Of a DNA stretch of 64,000 bases, positions 1 through 11,039 are shown in pieces. Position numbers and translations under genes: made by a program. Every line of letters starts with the position of its first letter. Positions within the stretch are counted from its first letter, which is position 1. Source of the DNA: Codonopsis lanceolata (lineage: Eukaryota > Streptophyta > Magnoliopsida > Asterales > Campanulaceae); NCBI GenBank assembly GCA_013146195.2, contig CM028379.1, forward strand, positions 159,556,437-159,620,436, written 5' to 3'. Under the pieces are notes generated by a model. It worked only from the letters and a program-made list of their open reading frames with translations, had not been told where the DNA came from and ran no database searches.

Positions 1-855
1 ATATCGTATATCACCATTATTAAAAAAAAGGTTGGCTGAGCTACCGTCGATAATATATGTTGAGATGACGAAATAATAATTTATTATTTAACGCATAATA
101 TATATGTTCGTTGATACTTGTGCGGAAATAACCCCAAGCTATAAACTGAATATTTATAAATATACATATATTTCAATTTTATATATGAATAACTTTATAT
201 ACATATATATATTTATTACTGACTTTCAAACACCAACAGAAAGGCTTGTTGAATAGCGTGGCGTGAATATATATGTATGCTATATAATAGTTGTATAAAG
301 TTGACTGACAAATATTCATGCGGAGTTATTTTATTTATTGCTCCTAATAAGTTTTATATTTATTCATAATATAAATGCAATTCTATTAAATCAAAATTTT
401 TACATTTTTACCTCTATCCTATAACGGCTAGTTAACGGCTAGTTGCTGATTTTTATCTATCTCCTCTAACGGTAATAAACGTCTAGTTAACGGTCATAAA
501 CTATCATTTTTTCTCTCCATATATACCGCAACATCTTAATAGATTACTCACATTTTTACTATCTCCTTACAAACTCTCAGTATCATATCTTCTTCTACAA
601 AATATTCCCTCCAATGTTGATGATTATTATCATACTTGTTATTGCGTGCACCGCATTGGTTTTTGTTGCTGAATTCCCTCCAAACGATTTTCAGATTTTT
701 ATTATCTATCTTTGTATCATGTATGTCCTGTTAGCAGTTACAATAGCTTTCAACATACATTTTAACATGTACTGATTGATTATCATATGAATAAAATTTT
801 CATGTCATCATTTTATTAATATATATGTTTCATTTTTATAGTTTTTCTTCACAAA
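1..855. other. AT-rich stretch upstream of Copia-1 gag
   Basis: No gene is seen. A TATA-like run near 520-530 is preceded by two copies of an AACGGCTAGTT-type motif near 424-442, which resembles promoter regions of some plant copia LTRs. The stretch does not match the 3' LTR of the element that follows, and no tRNA primer-binding site (TGGTATCAGAGC type) lies before gag. It may be a diverged or exchanged 5' LTR, or unrelated host DNA. Confidence 0.4.
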
Positions 856-1940
856 TGGCAAACATTGCTAAGCTTGAATTTGAAAGGCTCGACATAACTG
901 GGAAAAATTATATGTCTTGGAAAATAGATGCCGAAACCCACCTGGCCGCCAGAAGCCTCGAAAATACTATCCAACAAAGTAATAATGAATAAATAAGTAA
1001 TCAACACCGGGCTCAAGCCATGATTTTCCTACGACACCACGTCCACGAAGACCTAAAGATGGAGTACCTCACGGTTAATGATCCACTCATCTTTTGGGAA
1101 AGTTTGAACGAAAGATATGACCATTTGAAAACGGTCATTCTCCCAAAAGCACACTATGATTCGATTCATATCCGCCTATAAGATTTTAAAACCATCAATG
1201 AATATAGTTCAACGATGTATAAAATAACCTCACAGTTGAAATTATGTGGGGAAATCATCACTGAATATGATATGTTGGAGAAGACTTTCTCCACATTTCA
1301 TACCTCGAATATGCTCCTGCAGCAGCAATATAAAGAAAGAGGTTTTAAAAGGTACTCCGAATTGATCTCTTGCCTCCTTGTAGCTGAACAAAATAATGAA
1401 ATTCTAATGAAAAATCATGAATCTCGACCAACTGGTTCAGCCCCATTCCCTGAAGCAAATAAGACTATGTATGATGAAGGCCAAGAGCGTGGGCGTGGTA
1501 GTGGTCGTGGTCGCGGCCGTGGTCGAGGCCAAGGAAATCATGGACAAGGCAGGGGTCGTGGTCGAAATCAAGGCCGAGGAAGAGGCCGTTGAAGAAATAA
1601 CTTTCGTCGCCATCATCATCATCCATATAGTGGAAATTCCTCTCGCCACCTGAAGTGGAATAGAGATGATGATAGAAACAACTCTTCGAGTAGGCAAAAT
1701 GTGCGTCCAAACAATGAAGAAAGTTCATGTTTTAGGTGTGGCACGACAGGCCACTGGGCACGCACATGCCGAACGGCGAAACATCTAATTGATCTTTATG
1801 AGAGATCACAAAAATGAAAGAATGTAGAGACAAATTTCCTTGAAAATGATCCTGAAGATCTTATTTTTTATTTTGGTGATATGGCCAACGTCGACATGAC
1901 CAATACCATTAGTGATGATATTGGTCATGAATAATAAATT
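856..1940 (+). pseudogene. Copia-1 gag remnant
   Basis: The reading frame opens at the ATG at 856 with a copia-type (UBN2-like) capsid start and is stopped near 990. It continues through 1215-1592 into a long Arg-Gly repeat tail encoded by a GGTCGT-type microsatellite. A CCHC zinc knuckle (CFRCGTTGHWARTC) lies at about 1728-1770 beyond a TGA. Such proteins package the element RNA. Several stops show it is not functional. Confidence 0.85.
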
Positions 1941-2163
1941 CATATAGGAATGAAGTTATGGTCCGAGTTTGAGATAAAAGCTGTGGAAAAAGTAACATGT
2001 TGTTATGTAGAAACATTATCTGTTTTTTCTATGTATACTAGCATGCTTACAATAAAGTTTATATATGCATTTTGCATTCAATGTGTTATTATATTTATTC
2101 ATCTTATTTTTCTTTCTCTCATATTGACATATATCACAAATATGTTTGAATCCAAAATCTAAG

Positions 2164-5100
2164 GAGGAGATTTATATCTTGCAGACAGCGCTACTACGCA
2201 TACCATACTTAAAACTAAGAAATATTTTTCTTATCTAAAAATTGACAATGCTAATGTCAACACTATATCTGGTAATGCCAAAATAATTGAAGGATTTGGC
2301 AAGACAATTTTCCTAATGCCTGGAGGCACGAAATTTATGATAAATAATGCATTGTTCTCTCCTAAGTCTCAAAGAAACTTGTTAAGTTTCAAAGACATTT
2401 GTCTGAATGGATATCATATTGAGACTATGAATAAGGGAAATGATGAATATCTTTGCATTATCTCAAACACTTCCGGAAGCAAGTGTATATTGGAAAAATT
2501 GTCATCTCTATCATCTGGATTGTATAGTACAATCATAAGAATATTTGAATCATATTTTACAGTAAACCTGAAGTTTACTGAAACATTTAAAGCTTGGCAT
2601 GATCGACTGGGGCATCCCGGATCAATAATGATGCGTAGAATTATTGAGAATTCTAGTGGTCATCCATTGAAAAACCAGAAGATTTTTCAATCTAATGAAC
2701 TCCATTGTGAGACTTGTTCTCAAGGAAAGTTGATAATTAGACCATCACCAACTAAAGTTGGATATGAATCACCATCGTTTTTGGAACGAATTCAGGGTGA
2801 TATATGTGGACCTATCCATCCACCAAGTGGACCATTCCAATACTTTATGGTATTAATTGATGCTTCTAGCAAATGGTCGCACGTATGTCTATTATCAACT
2901 CGCAATACGGCATTTGCCAAATTCCTTGCACAAATAATCAAACTGAGAGCACAATTCCCAGATTATATGATCAAGAAAGTTAGACTTGATAATGCTGGTG
3001 AATTTACATCTCAAGCATTCAATGATTATTGTATGGCAATAGGGATTGATGTTGAACATCCAGTAGCCCATGTTCATACACAAAATGGTTTGGCTGAATC
3101 GTTGATCAAACGTATTCAACTCATTGCCAGACCATTAATGATGAGAACAAAACTCCCTACTTCTGTATGGGGTCATGCTGTTTTACATGCAGCCGCACTG
3201 ATTCGCTTCAAGCCAAGTGCATATCACAAGTATTCCCCAATACAGTTGGTATTCGGGCGAGAGCCGAATCTATCCCATCTAAGAGTTTTGGTTGTGCGGT
3301 ATATGTACCAATTGCTCCACCACAACGCACGAAGATGGGACCACAAATGAGATTGAGAGTATATGTTGGGTATGAATCCCCTTCTATAATAAAATATCTT
3401 GAACCAAAAACGGGTGACGTTTTTACGACACGCTTTGCCGATTGTCATTTTAATGAAGACAAGTTTCCACCTTTAGGTGAAGAGGGGAAACAAGTGGGAA
3501 GAGAGATCAAATGGTGCACATCATTGTTATTGCACCTTGACCCTCCCACAAAGCAACGTGAACTGGAAGTTCAAAAGATCATACATTTACAAAATGTAGC
3601 AAATCAATTGCCAGATGCATTTATAGATACAAAGAGAGTGACAGAGTCACATGTAACTGCTATAAATGCTCCTGCCCGAATTAAAATACCCAAAGGGCTA
3701 CCAAATGATAAAATTACAAATGAATCTAAGACACACCTGAAGCCTGGACGACCCATTGGTTCAAAGGATAAAAATCCTCGCAAAAGGAAAGTGATTGAAA
3801 ATCTCCAATCACATGAAAGTGTTCCAGAAGAAACACACGATCATGCAAATCTAGTAAGCCCTGCAGGCAATGATAACCATGAGATTTCCATTAATTACAT
3901 GTGTAATGGAAAAATATGGAACCGAGATGAAATGGAGAATATTGATGATATATTTTCTTATTCGGTATCCCAAGAAATTAATGACGGGATTGAAGATCCC
4001 GAACCAAAATATGTATCTGAATGTCAAAAGAGGCATGACAAGATCAAATGGATAGATGCCATGAAGGCTGAATTAAATTCATTGAATAAACGAAAAGTAT
4101 TTGGATCTATCGTTCTCACACCTGAAGTTGTGAAACCCATTGGATACAGATGGATTTTTGTTCGAAAGCGAAATGAGAAAAATGAGATTGTGAGATACAA
4201 GGCTCGCCTTGTTGCACAAGGTTTTTCCCAAAGGCCTGGGATTGATTATGAAGAAACGTGTTCTCCTGTAATGGATGCTATTACGTTCAGATATCTAATC
4301 AGCTTATCGATTTCGAAAAATCTAGATATGCATCTCATGGATGTAATGACTTATTTATACGGGTCATTAGATGTCGATATTTATATGAGAATTTCTGATG
4401 GAATTAAGGTGCCTGAAGCATTGAGCTCAAAGCCCAAAGAGTTATGTGCAATTAAACTACAACGATCACTGTATGGATTGAAGCAATCCGGGCGCATGTG
4501 GTATAATTGCTTAAGTGAGCATTTGTTGAAAGACATATATGTGAATGATCAATTATGTCCATGTGTCTTTATAAAGAATACGACAGTTGGATTTGCAATT
4601 ATCGCTATCTATGTAGATGATCTGAATATCATTGGAACTCCCAAGAAAATCCAAGAAGCAGTTGATTACCTAAAGGGAGAATTTGAAATGAAAGATCTTG
4701 GGCAGACCAAATACTATCTTGGTTTACAAATAGAGCACTTTCATAGTGGAAAATTTGTACACCAATCAAATTACACAAAAAGGGTTTTGAAGTGCTTTTA
4801 TATGGATAAGGCAAACCCTCTCACTAGCCCCATGATTAATAGGTCACTGAATGTTGAAAAAGATCCTTTTCGTCCTTGTGAAGAGAATGAAGAGATACTT
4901 GGTCCTGAAGTACCATACTTAAGTGCTATTGGAGCTCTCATGTACCTTGCTAATTGTACCAGACCGGATATATCATTTGCTACAAATCTATTGGCAAGAT
5001 ATAGTTCATCTCCATCACGGAGACACTAGAATGGTATCAAGCACATATTTCGTTATCTTCAAGGGACGATCGATTTGGGATTATTTTATCCCAAAGGATG

Positions 5101-5600
5101 AAATGGTTGGTTTTGCAGATGCATGTTATTTGTCTGATCCTCATAAGGCCAGATCACAGACCGGCTATGTCTTCACGATGGGTGGTACTGCAATTTCCTG
5201 GCGTTCTCAAAAGCAAACGCTAGTTGCTACATCATCAAATCATGCTGAGATGATCGCACTTCATAAAGTCAGTCGAGAGTGTGTATGGCTTCGATCTATG
5301 ACTCAGCATATTCAAAATGCCAGTGGACTACCTGTCAACAAAGACCCAACAGTATTATTTGAAGACAATGCTGCATGTGTCGCCCAAAGTAAAGAGGGAT
5401 ACATCAAAAGTGACAGGTCCAAACATATCCCCCCGAAGCTCTTTTTATACACTCAGGAACTTGAAAAGAAAAAAAGAGGTCAGCATCCAATATGTTTGAT
5501 CAAATGATAATGCTGCAGATTTATTTACAAAGACACTCCCCACTACAACCTTCAGAAAGCATGTTCACAATATTGGGATGCGAAACCTACGAGATTTACA
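2164..5600 (+). pseudogene. Copia-1 pol remnant (PR-IN-RT-RH)
   Basis: The protease active-site segment (LADSATTHT) is near 2178. The GAG-pre-integrase motif (AWHDRLGHPG) is at about 2590-2620. The integrase core shows the three acidic residues in GDICGP, RLDNAGEF and NGLAES between about 2797 and 3100. A frameshift near 3290 joins to a second frame (to 5029) with the RT fingers/palm and the YVDD box near 4612. After a TAG at 5027, RNase H follows (FADACYLSD, then SSNHAEMIAL and FEDNAA) to about 5500. The few lesions suggest moderate age. Confidence 0.9.
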
Positions 5601-5853
5601 AATGTGATTTCTTTTGACCCTTGTCAGTTCAAGGGGGAGCATATATGACTGTACTCTTTTTCCCTTTATCATGGTTTTTTCCCACTGGGTTTTCCATGAA
5701 AAGGTTTTTAACGAGACAGCCCATGCACACAATTCAGATTTAAGTTGTGTACGTTTTTCCTTATGTCCGATTTTTTCCCTATTGGGTTTTTCAACTTAAA
5801 GGTTTTTAACGAGACACACTTAGTCAATTTACAATGCTATGTTCAAGGGGGAG

Positions 5854-6096
5854 TGTTATAAAAGTCAGATGTGGTCAGATGTGAACCACAGCATTGAATG
5901 GAGGAGTATCTTGTTAGTCAAATGAGCTAGGGAGCTATGTCCCGTAGCCTTAAGAAATGTGTAACACTGCTCGGCTGTAAATACCGAGCAGTGTGTAGTT
6001 ATATTTCACCACACTGAATCCTTCAGCCCGAATAATATTCTATCTCTCTTTTTCTCTTATACACTCATTGTTCTAATTTGTGGTTACTTTATAACA
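5854..6096 (+). repeat. Copia-1 3' LTR (243 bp)
   Basis: It begins right after the polypurine tract TTCAAGGGGGAG with TGTTAT and ends with the inverse ATAACA, giving a perfect 6 bp terminal inverted repeat. A short inverted repeat around CTGCTCGG / CCGAGCAG lies at about 5968-5993. No second copy is present in the window. A second polypurine-like run occurs at about 5629-5638. Confidence 0.82.
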
Positions 6097-6345
6097 GTGT
6101 GTGTTTTTTTTGTGTGCAACAGTTAGTTTCAAGACTATACTCAGATTCCGTTTATTTTACGAAAAATGATTTTAAAAAAATAAAAAGATTTCATTTTTAG
6201 AGGTTTGATATATATCGGAAACATTTTCAAGTATTTGACAAACACACACGAAAAATAATTCATGAATACATACAAAAAGTTATATTATAATATTAATGCC
6301 ACTGATAAATATACAATGATTTTTAAAAAGTGTAATTTTCGTTTA

Positions 6346-6959
6346 GGGTATGTTTGGATACCCCAATTCCATAGTTTGGAGTTGGAATTGGGGCCTCCAA
6401 AACGAATTCTATTGTTTAGGAACATAACTAAAATTTGGAATTAGAATTGAGTTGGAATTCTAAATGACTCAATTCCATAAAACTAATTTCATCATAAATT
6501 CTAATAGTTTAAATTCTAAATTTTGATAAATTATTATATAGTAACAACTCACATTCCTTTTACCATCACCACAATACCTATCAACCACCACCACTTGTGC
6601 CACCTCCGGCCACCGCCACCGCCGCCTCCAGCTACTTCCGTCGGCTGCCACCCATCGCCACCATTAACCACCATCATTATATGTTATTTTTTAAAAATGT
6701 AAATTTTTTATAATTTTGTTATTAGCAAGGTTTGAACGTTCGCCATTTATAATAAGACAACCATATATTACTAGACTAAACTAGATACTTGACTTATTAT
6801 TGAACTCTTATTTTAAGTATAATGTAGAATTACAATTGAATTCCACACATTATCCAAACAATGAAATTGTTATGAATTTGAAAGTAAATTCTAAGTCATT
6901 TAAATTCTATAGAATTTGAATATTTATTGAATTCAAAATCAATGCATCTAAACGGAACC
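6346..6959. mobile_element. PIF/Harbinger (Tourist-like) MITE
   Basis: Imperfect terminal inverted repeats (GGGTATGTTTGGAT on the left, the complement of GGTTCCGTTTAGATGC on the right) are bounded by the direct repeat TTA at 6343-6345 and 6960-6962, the typical 3 bp target duplication. Subterminal AATTCC/GGAATT repeats occur at both ends. It has no transposase. Confidence 0.72.
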
Positions 6960-7205
6960 TTAGTAACCTTCAATTTATCATTACTAGTATCAAATCAATA
7001 GAGTATATCTTTTTTTAATCTCACAAATACGAATAACTAAATTGATAATTGATATAAAAAAATTAAAAAAAAGAAAATAAACAGTTATTTTGAAACATTC
7101 CAAAATAATACAATGAATACTTATTTTATGATCTAGTGAGTATTTGTTAAGGTTATAATTTATAAATAGTATGCACAGATACAATACAAAACTCAATTTA
7201 CGTTT

Positions 7206-7207
<2 letters not shown>

Positions 7208-7276
<69 letters not shown>
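7208..7276. repeat. (TA)n microsatellite
   Basis: Nearly pure alternating TA with one interruption, followed by a short TTTA run. Confidence 0.98.
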
Positions 7277-7280
<4 letters not shown>

Positions 7281-7784
7281 TTATTTATTTATTGAGTGTA
7301 TAATTGTGTGTATATATCCATATGTGTTATTGCGTGTGAGATTATGATTTTTGTGAGAGTGTACAATAAATGTATCTTAATTTGGGGGTAGAGGGAGGGA
7401 GGGGTGTGGGTTAGGCATACTATAATACTATTATTAACTAGTTTTTTTTTTTTAATTTGCGCGTTAAATGTACGTTAATTAAATCGTACATAAACAAAAT
7501 AAGAAAGATCAGTTTATTAACGATTGCACATAAATATATCACTAATCATTATAGATTCTAAAAAATTTCCTCATACACAATATTTGTTGTCTTATTAGTT
7601 AGTTTTTTATCTTCACCGCATATCAATATCTTCAAACCAAAATAATTTGTTACTTTAGAAACTACTACATATAACTATTCATGGCTAAATATTGGTTTTT
7701 TTTTAAAAGTGACATACGTGCAATTATTGGCTTTAGCAATAATGGAAATTGTCTTCTATGGAATTTGAAACACAGTCTTACATC

Positions 7785-8669
7785 CCGGGCCGACCCTTTA
7801 AAATATGGAGCACAAGACCGATTAAATCGAACGGTGCTCTTCGTTTGTAACATTTTTTTCAATTTTAAAAAAAATTAAAGAAACAAATATAGAATATAAA
7901 AAAAACATTTCATTACAAAGTCATTGGAATAACACACAGAAAAAAATAATTCAAGTTTCATTATCACTCAAAAAACAACACAAACAACTTTCTTAGTTAT
8001 CAAGTATATTTTCTCTATTTTAGTATATAGTATACATTGTTGTTTTATAATTAGACTTGCACAAATAAAAAATTATTATACTTTTAAAAAAATCCATTAT
8101 TTGGGTCTTAGTTGCTAAAAATACTAGTTTTGAGTTGTAATTTACAAATATAATGGTTTTAATTATTATAATTTTTTCAAAAATTAGCTCAACACAATTA
8201 CACCTACCTATAGTTGCTCTTCTTAAATATCGATTTTAAAATTTCAAATAGAATATCTTTTAAAAAATGTGTATTTTTATATACATAGCGTACCTACGAT
8301 ACACATAGCTTTTCCCAATATGTATCATAAAATTAAAATTTTGATATACGATATATATCTATGATTTATAAACTATATGATAAATCATAGAATCCAAATT
8401 TCCAAATTCTAAAATGACAAAATTGATAGGTTAAATGTGAGAAAAAAAAAAAAAAGAATTAATAGTTCACATAACATACTTTAATAATTAAAGTAATTAA
8501 GAAAAATTGAAGGAAAAAGTGATTCCCACTGGATAGGTAGTTTAGGGCTTATTATTATTATTTTTTATTAATACAAAGGGTAATTTTTGAATTTGGGGCC
8601 CAAAAAATTGGGTATTTTTTTGGGGACCAAGGCCATGGTCTCACATGTCTTGCAGCTGGGCCGGCCCTA
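7785..8669. mobile_element. hAT-type MITE inside repeat copy A
   Basis: The ends are near-inverse GC-rich motifs (CCGGGCCGACCCT and CCGGCCCTA). The flanks CTTACATC (7777-7784) and TTTACATT (8670-8677) look like an 8 bp target duplication with two changes. The sister repeat at 40.9-42.1 kb keeps the uninterrupted site (CTTACATT on its repeat strand). There is no ORF for a transposase. Confidence 0.75.
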
Positions 8670-9087
8670 TTTACATTAGATAAAGTTATTGACAATTTTG
8701 GGATAAAAATATTTTCTCAAACATTGCTTCGTTTCAAAAGTTTTGTTTCAACTTTCAACAATGTGATCTCTAAGATTTATAATTATTAGTTTTGTTCCAT
8801 TGCACAACCACGCAGCATGGTTAATGTTTCTCGATAACATTACTGGAACGCTAATTTTAAGTGTCAATTCATGACCTGACAACCCTGAATATTTTATACT
8901 ATTAAAAAACTTTGTATAATGAATGTTTTCGAACAAACTTGAATTTTTTTCGTCTTGTAAATAGAATCCGAACTCAAATAAGTTCTTTTTGAATGATTAC
9001 TTTTATTAAATTATATTTATATTTTTTGAATAAAGAAATTTATGAGAATAAACTAAGCTAAAATCAAAATAACGAAATTCTTGTTAC

Positions 9088-9830
9088 CGTTAACTATTAT
9101 TTTTGTTTTGTAAAGTATTTTGAATTTAATAACTTCTATTATATTTTTTTTGCTTTATTGACTTCATAACTATTGTTTTTGTTTTATTTTTAAGAAATAG
9201 TTTTATAGAAAAAATTTGTTCCGTAATTTTTTTTATTACTTTGCTAACCTCAGTTTAAATTGTTTTGTTTTATTGACTCTGTAACTATTATTTTTGTTCT
9301 ATCAAATATTTTTGTTTTACATAACTATTTTTAAGAATTTGTTTTAAACTTTTGTTCTGTAAATTGATTTTATAATTTTACTAACCTCAATTTAAATTAT
9401 TTTTGTTTTATTGACTCCGTAATTATTATTTTTGTTCTATCAAATACTTCTATTTAACTAATATATTTTTGTTTTACATAGCTAGTTTTAAGAATTTGTT
9501 TTAAAATTTTGTTCCATAAATTATTTTTATTATTTTAATAACCTCAGTTTAAATTGTTTTTCTTTTTATTGACTTTGTAACTATTATTTGTGTTCTATCA
9601 AATATTTTTATAGTAGTAACGTATTTTTGTTTTACATATATATTTTTATGAATTTTTTAAAACTTTTGTTCCGTAAATTATTTTATTTTACTAACCTCCG
9701 CATTAAATTATTTTTGTTTTGTTGATTCTGTAACTTTTATTTTAATAGTGGCTTGTTCCATAAATTATTTTTATTTTACTAACCTCTTATATTTTTATTT
9801 TTCTTGACTTCAGAACTATTATTTTTGTTT
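9088..9830 (+). repeat. Irregular tandem repeat (about 75-156 bp units)
   Basis: The phrase ACTATTATTTTTGTT followed by TCTATCAAATATTT and TTTGTTTTACATA recurs at about 9088, 9163, 9280, 9417, 9573, 9727 and 9810 with unequal spacing. The reverse complement appears at 40915-41220. Confidence 0.8.
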
Positions 9831-10039
9831 TTGTACTATTTTTTATATTTAAAAAGAGAAAAATATTTAAACATAATTGAAAGAGAAGAGATAGTGGTGG
9901 TGAGAGAGAAAATAAGGAGTAGACGGAAGAGAGAAAGAGAAATACAACTGGAGAAGATAAATGAGAGAAATAGTGAAATGGTAACTCAAAAGTCAAAAAT
10001 TCAAAAGTGAGATTTTGGAGGGAGAAATATATCATTGCC

Positions 10040-10113
<74 letters not shown>

Positions 10114-10448
10114 GACTCGATTTGTTGGAAATAAGGATAAACGAGTTTTTTTTTTGGGGGGGGGGGGGGAGGGGTTGTTGGGGAAGGGGAAGAAGGGGGC
10201 ATGGGGTAGGGTATCTAAATTCTAGAAAATGACATATAAAAAATGAGTTTGTAAGTCATTTTTTTTTGAAAAAAAAGGCTTCATTTTCGTTGATACGTAA
10301 AAACTTTTTTGTCGATCAAATTTTTCAAAAGTTACCAAACATCAAAAAAATGAGAACACATATTTTTCTGAAGTAATTTTCTTTGAAACAAATGGAGCCT
10401 CAATTATAGAATATTTACAAGGTAATAATAGAAAAATCACTCATTCAC
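9831..10448. other. Intergenic, purine-rich then (TA)n and poly-G
   Basis: No gene seen. A GA-rich stretch (9850-10020) is followed by the TA microsatellite and a G-run near 10157-10169. The segment at 10230-10400 resembles, by eye, DNA near 27290-27490 (TTTGTTTCAAGG/CTTTGAAACAAATGG-type ends) and may be a MITE remnant. Confidence 0.5.
10042..10110. repeat. (TA)n microsatellite
   Basis: About 34 uninterrupted TA units. It creates an artificial Ile-Tyr repeat frame that is not a gene. Confidence 0.98.
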
Positions 10449-10916
10449 TGTTGACTATTAAACCAAGCACGATCCAAGTAGAATAATTATTTGTTTTGAA
10501 GTTTTTATTATTTATTATTTAGTTGTCAATTAGTATTGTGTTTTCCTAATTAGTTTAAAATTTAGTATTAGAACTATTATAAATAGATAGTTTGAGAAAC
10601 ATTATTACTCCATTAGAGAGGAGGATTAACAATATAGTTGGAGAGGTTTTGTGTAAACCGACCGAGGCCATTGAGTGACGGCTTGGTGATGGGTGAAGGC
10701 TTGGTGATTGAGTGAGAATTGTTAGCCTTGTTAATTAATAGAGATATACCCCATCTTCCTCCATATTGTTAATTCAATTATTAATTGATTTTAATATTAG
10801 TTATTGTTATTCTGTTGCGTAATATTTTGGATGTTAGAAATTATCTATTCCTACAAGTTACCCATATGAATGAGTATCAGAGTTTTAATTAATTAGACAA
10901 TTTTATATTGTCTACA
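10449..10916 (+). repeat. Copia-2 5' LTR
   Basis: 468 bp, starts TG and ends CA, matching 21082-21546 along its whole length. It contains a TATA box and, downstream, GGCTTGGTGATGGGTGAAGGCTTGGTGA, an internal short direct repeat kept in both LTRs. Confidence 0.96.
10578..10585 (+). promoter_or_regulatory. TATA box in Copia-2 5' LTR
   Basis: TATAAATA, also present in the 3' LTR at the matching place. It is the likely core promoter of the element. Confidence 0.7.
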
Positions 10917-10918
10917 TT

Positions 10919-10930
10919 TGGTATCAGAGC
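10919..10930 (+). promoter_or_regulatory. Copia-2 primer-binding site
   Basis: TGGTATCAGAGC, complementary to the 3' end of plant initiator tRNA-Met, two bases after the 5' LTR. Confidence 0.92.
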
Positions 10931-11039
10931 CTGAGGCTCGATCCTGATTATTGAAAAGTTCAATAAAAGTTTGAGTTTTGTTGGTTGTGTGGAGAAAATT
11001 GTTATTAAAGTTTGCAATTTTGGCTATTTGGTGACGACC

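Larger units (their letters stand above)
856..6096 (+). mobile_element. Copia-1: decayed Ty1/copia LTR retrotransposon
   Basis: The domain order is gag with zinc knuckle, protease, integrase, reverse transcriptase, RNase H, polypurine tract, 3' LTR. Integrase before reverse transcriptase is diagnostic of Ty1/copia. Lesions include an in-frame stop early in gag (near 990), a TGA after the RG-rich tail (near 1590), a frameshift near 3290 in the integrase C-terminal part, and a TAG at 5027 where relatives have Trp. The RT box YVDD is intact. No 5' LTR was recognised, so the element is truncated or rearranged at its left end. Confidence 0.93.
7435..9830 (+). repeat. Unclassified dispersed repeat, copy A
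   Basis: The sequence starting at AACTAGTTTT matches, in reverse orientation, 40915-42088. Shared blocks are 7435-7770, 8670-9090 and an irregular tandem region after 9088. No conserved ORF was recognised and the class is unknown (Helitron-like or LINE-derived are both possible). It is interrupted by a hAT-type MITE that copy B lacks. Confidence 0.7.

Noticed and set aside
10007..10225. Open frame with a long Ile-Tyr repeat
   Set aside because: It is a translation of the TA microsatellite; no conserved flanks.
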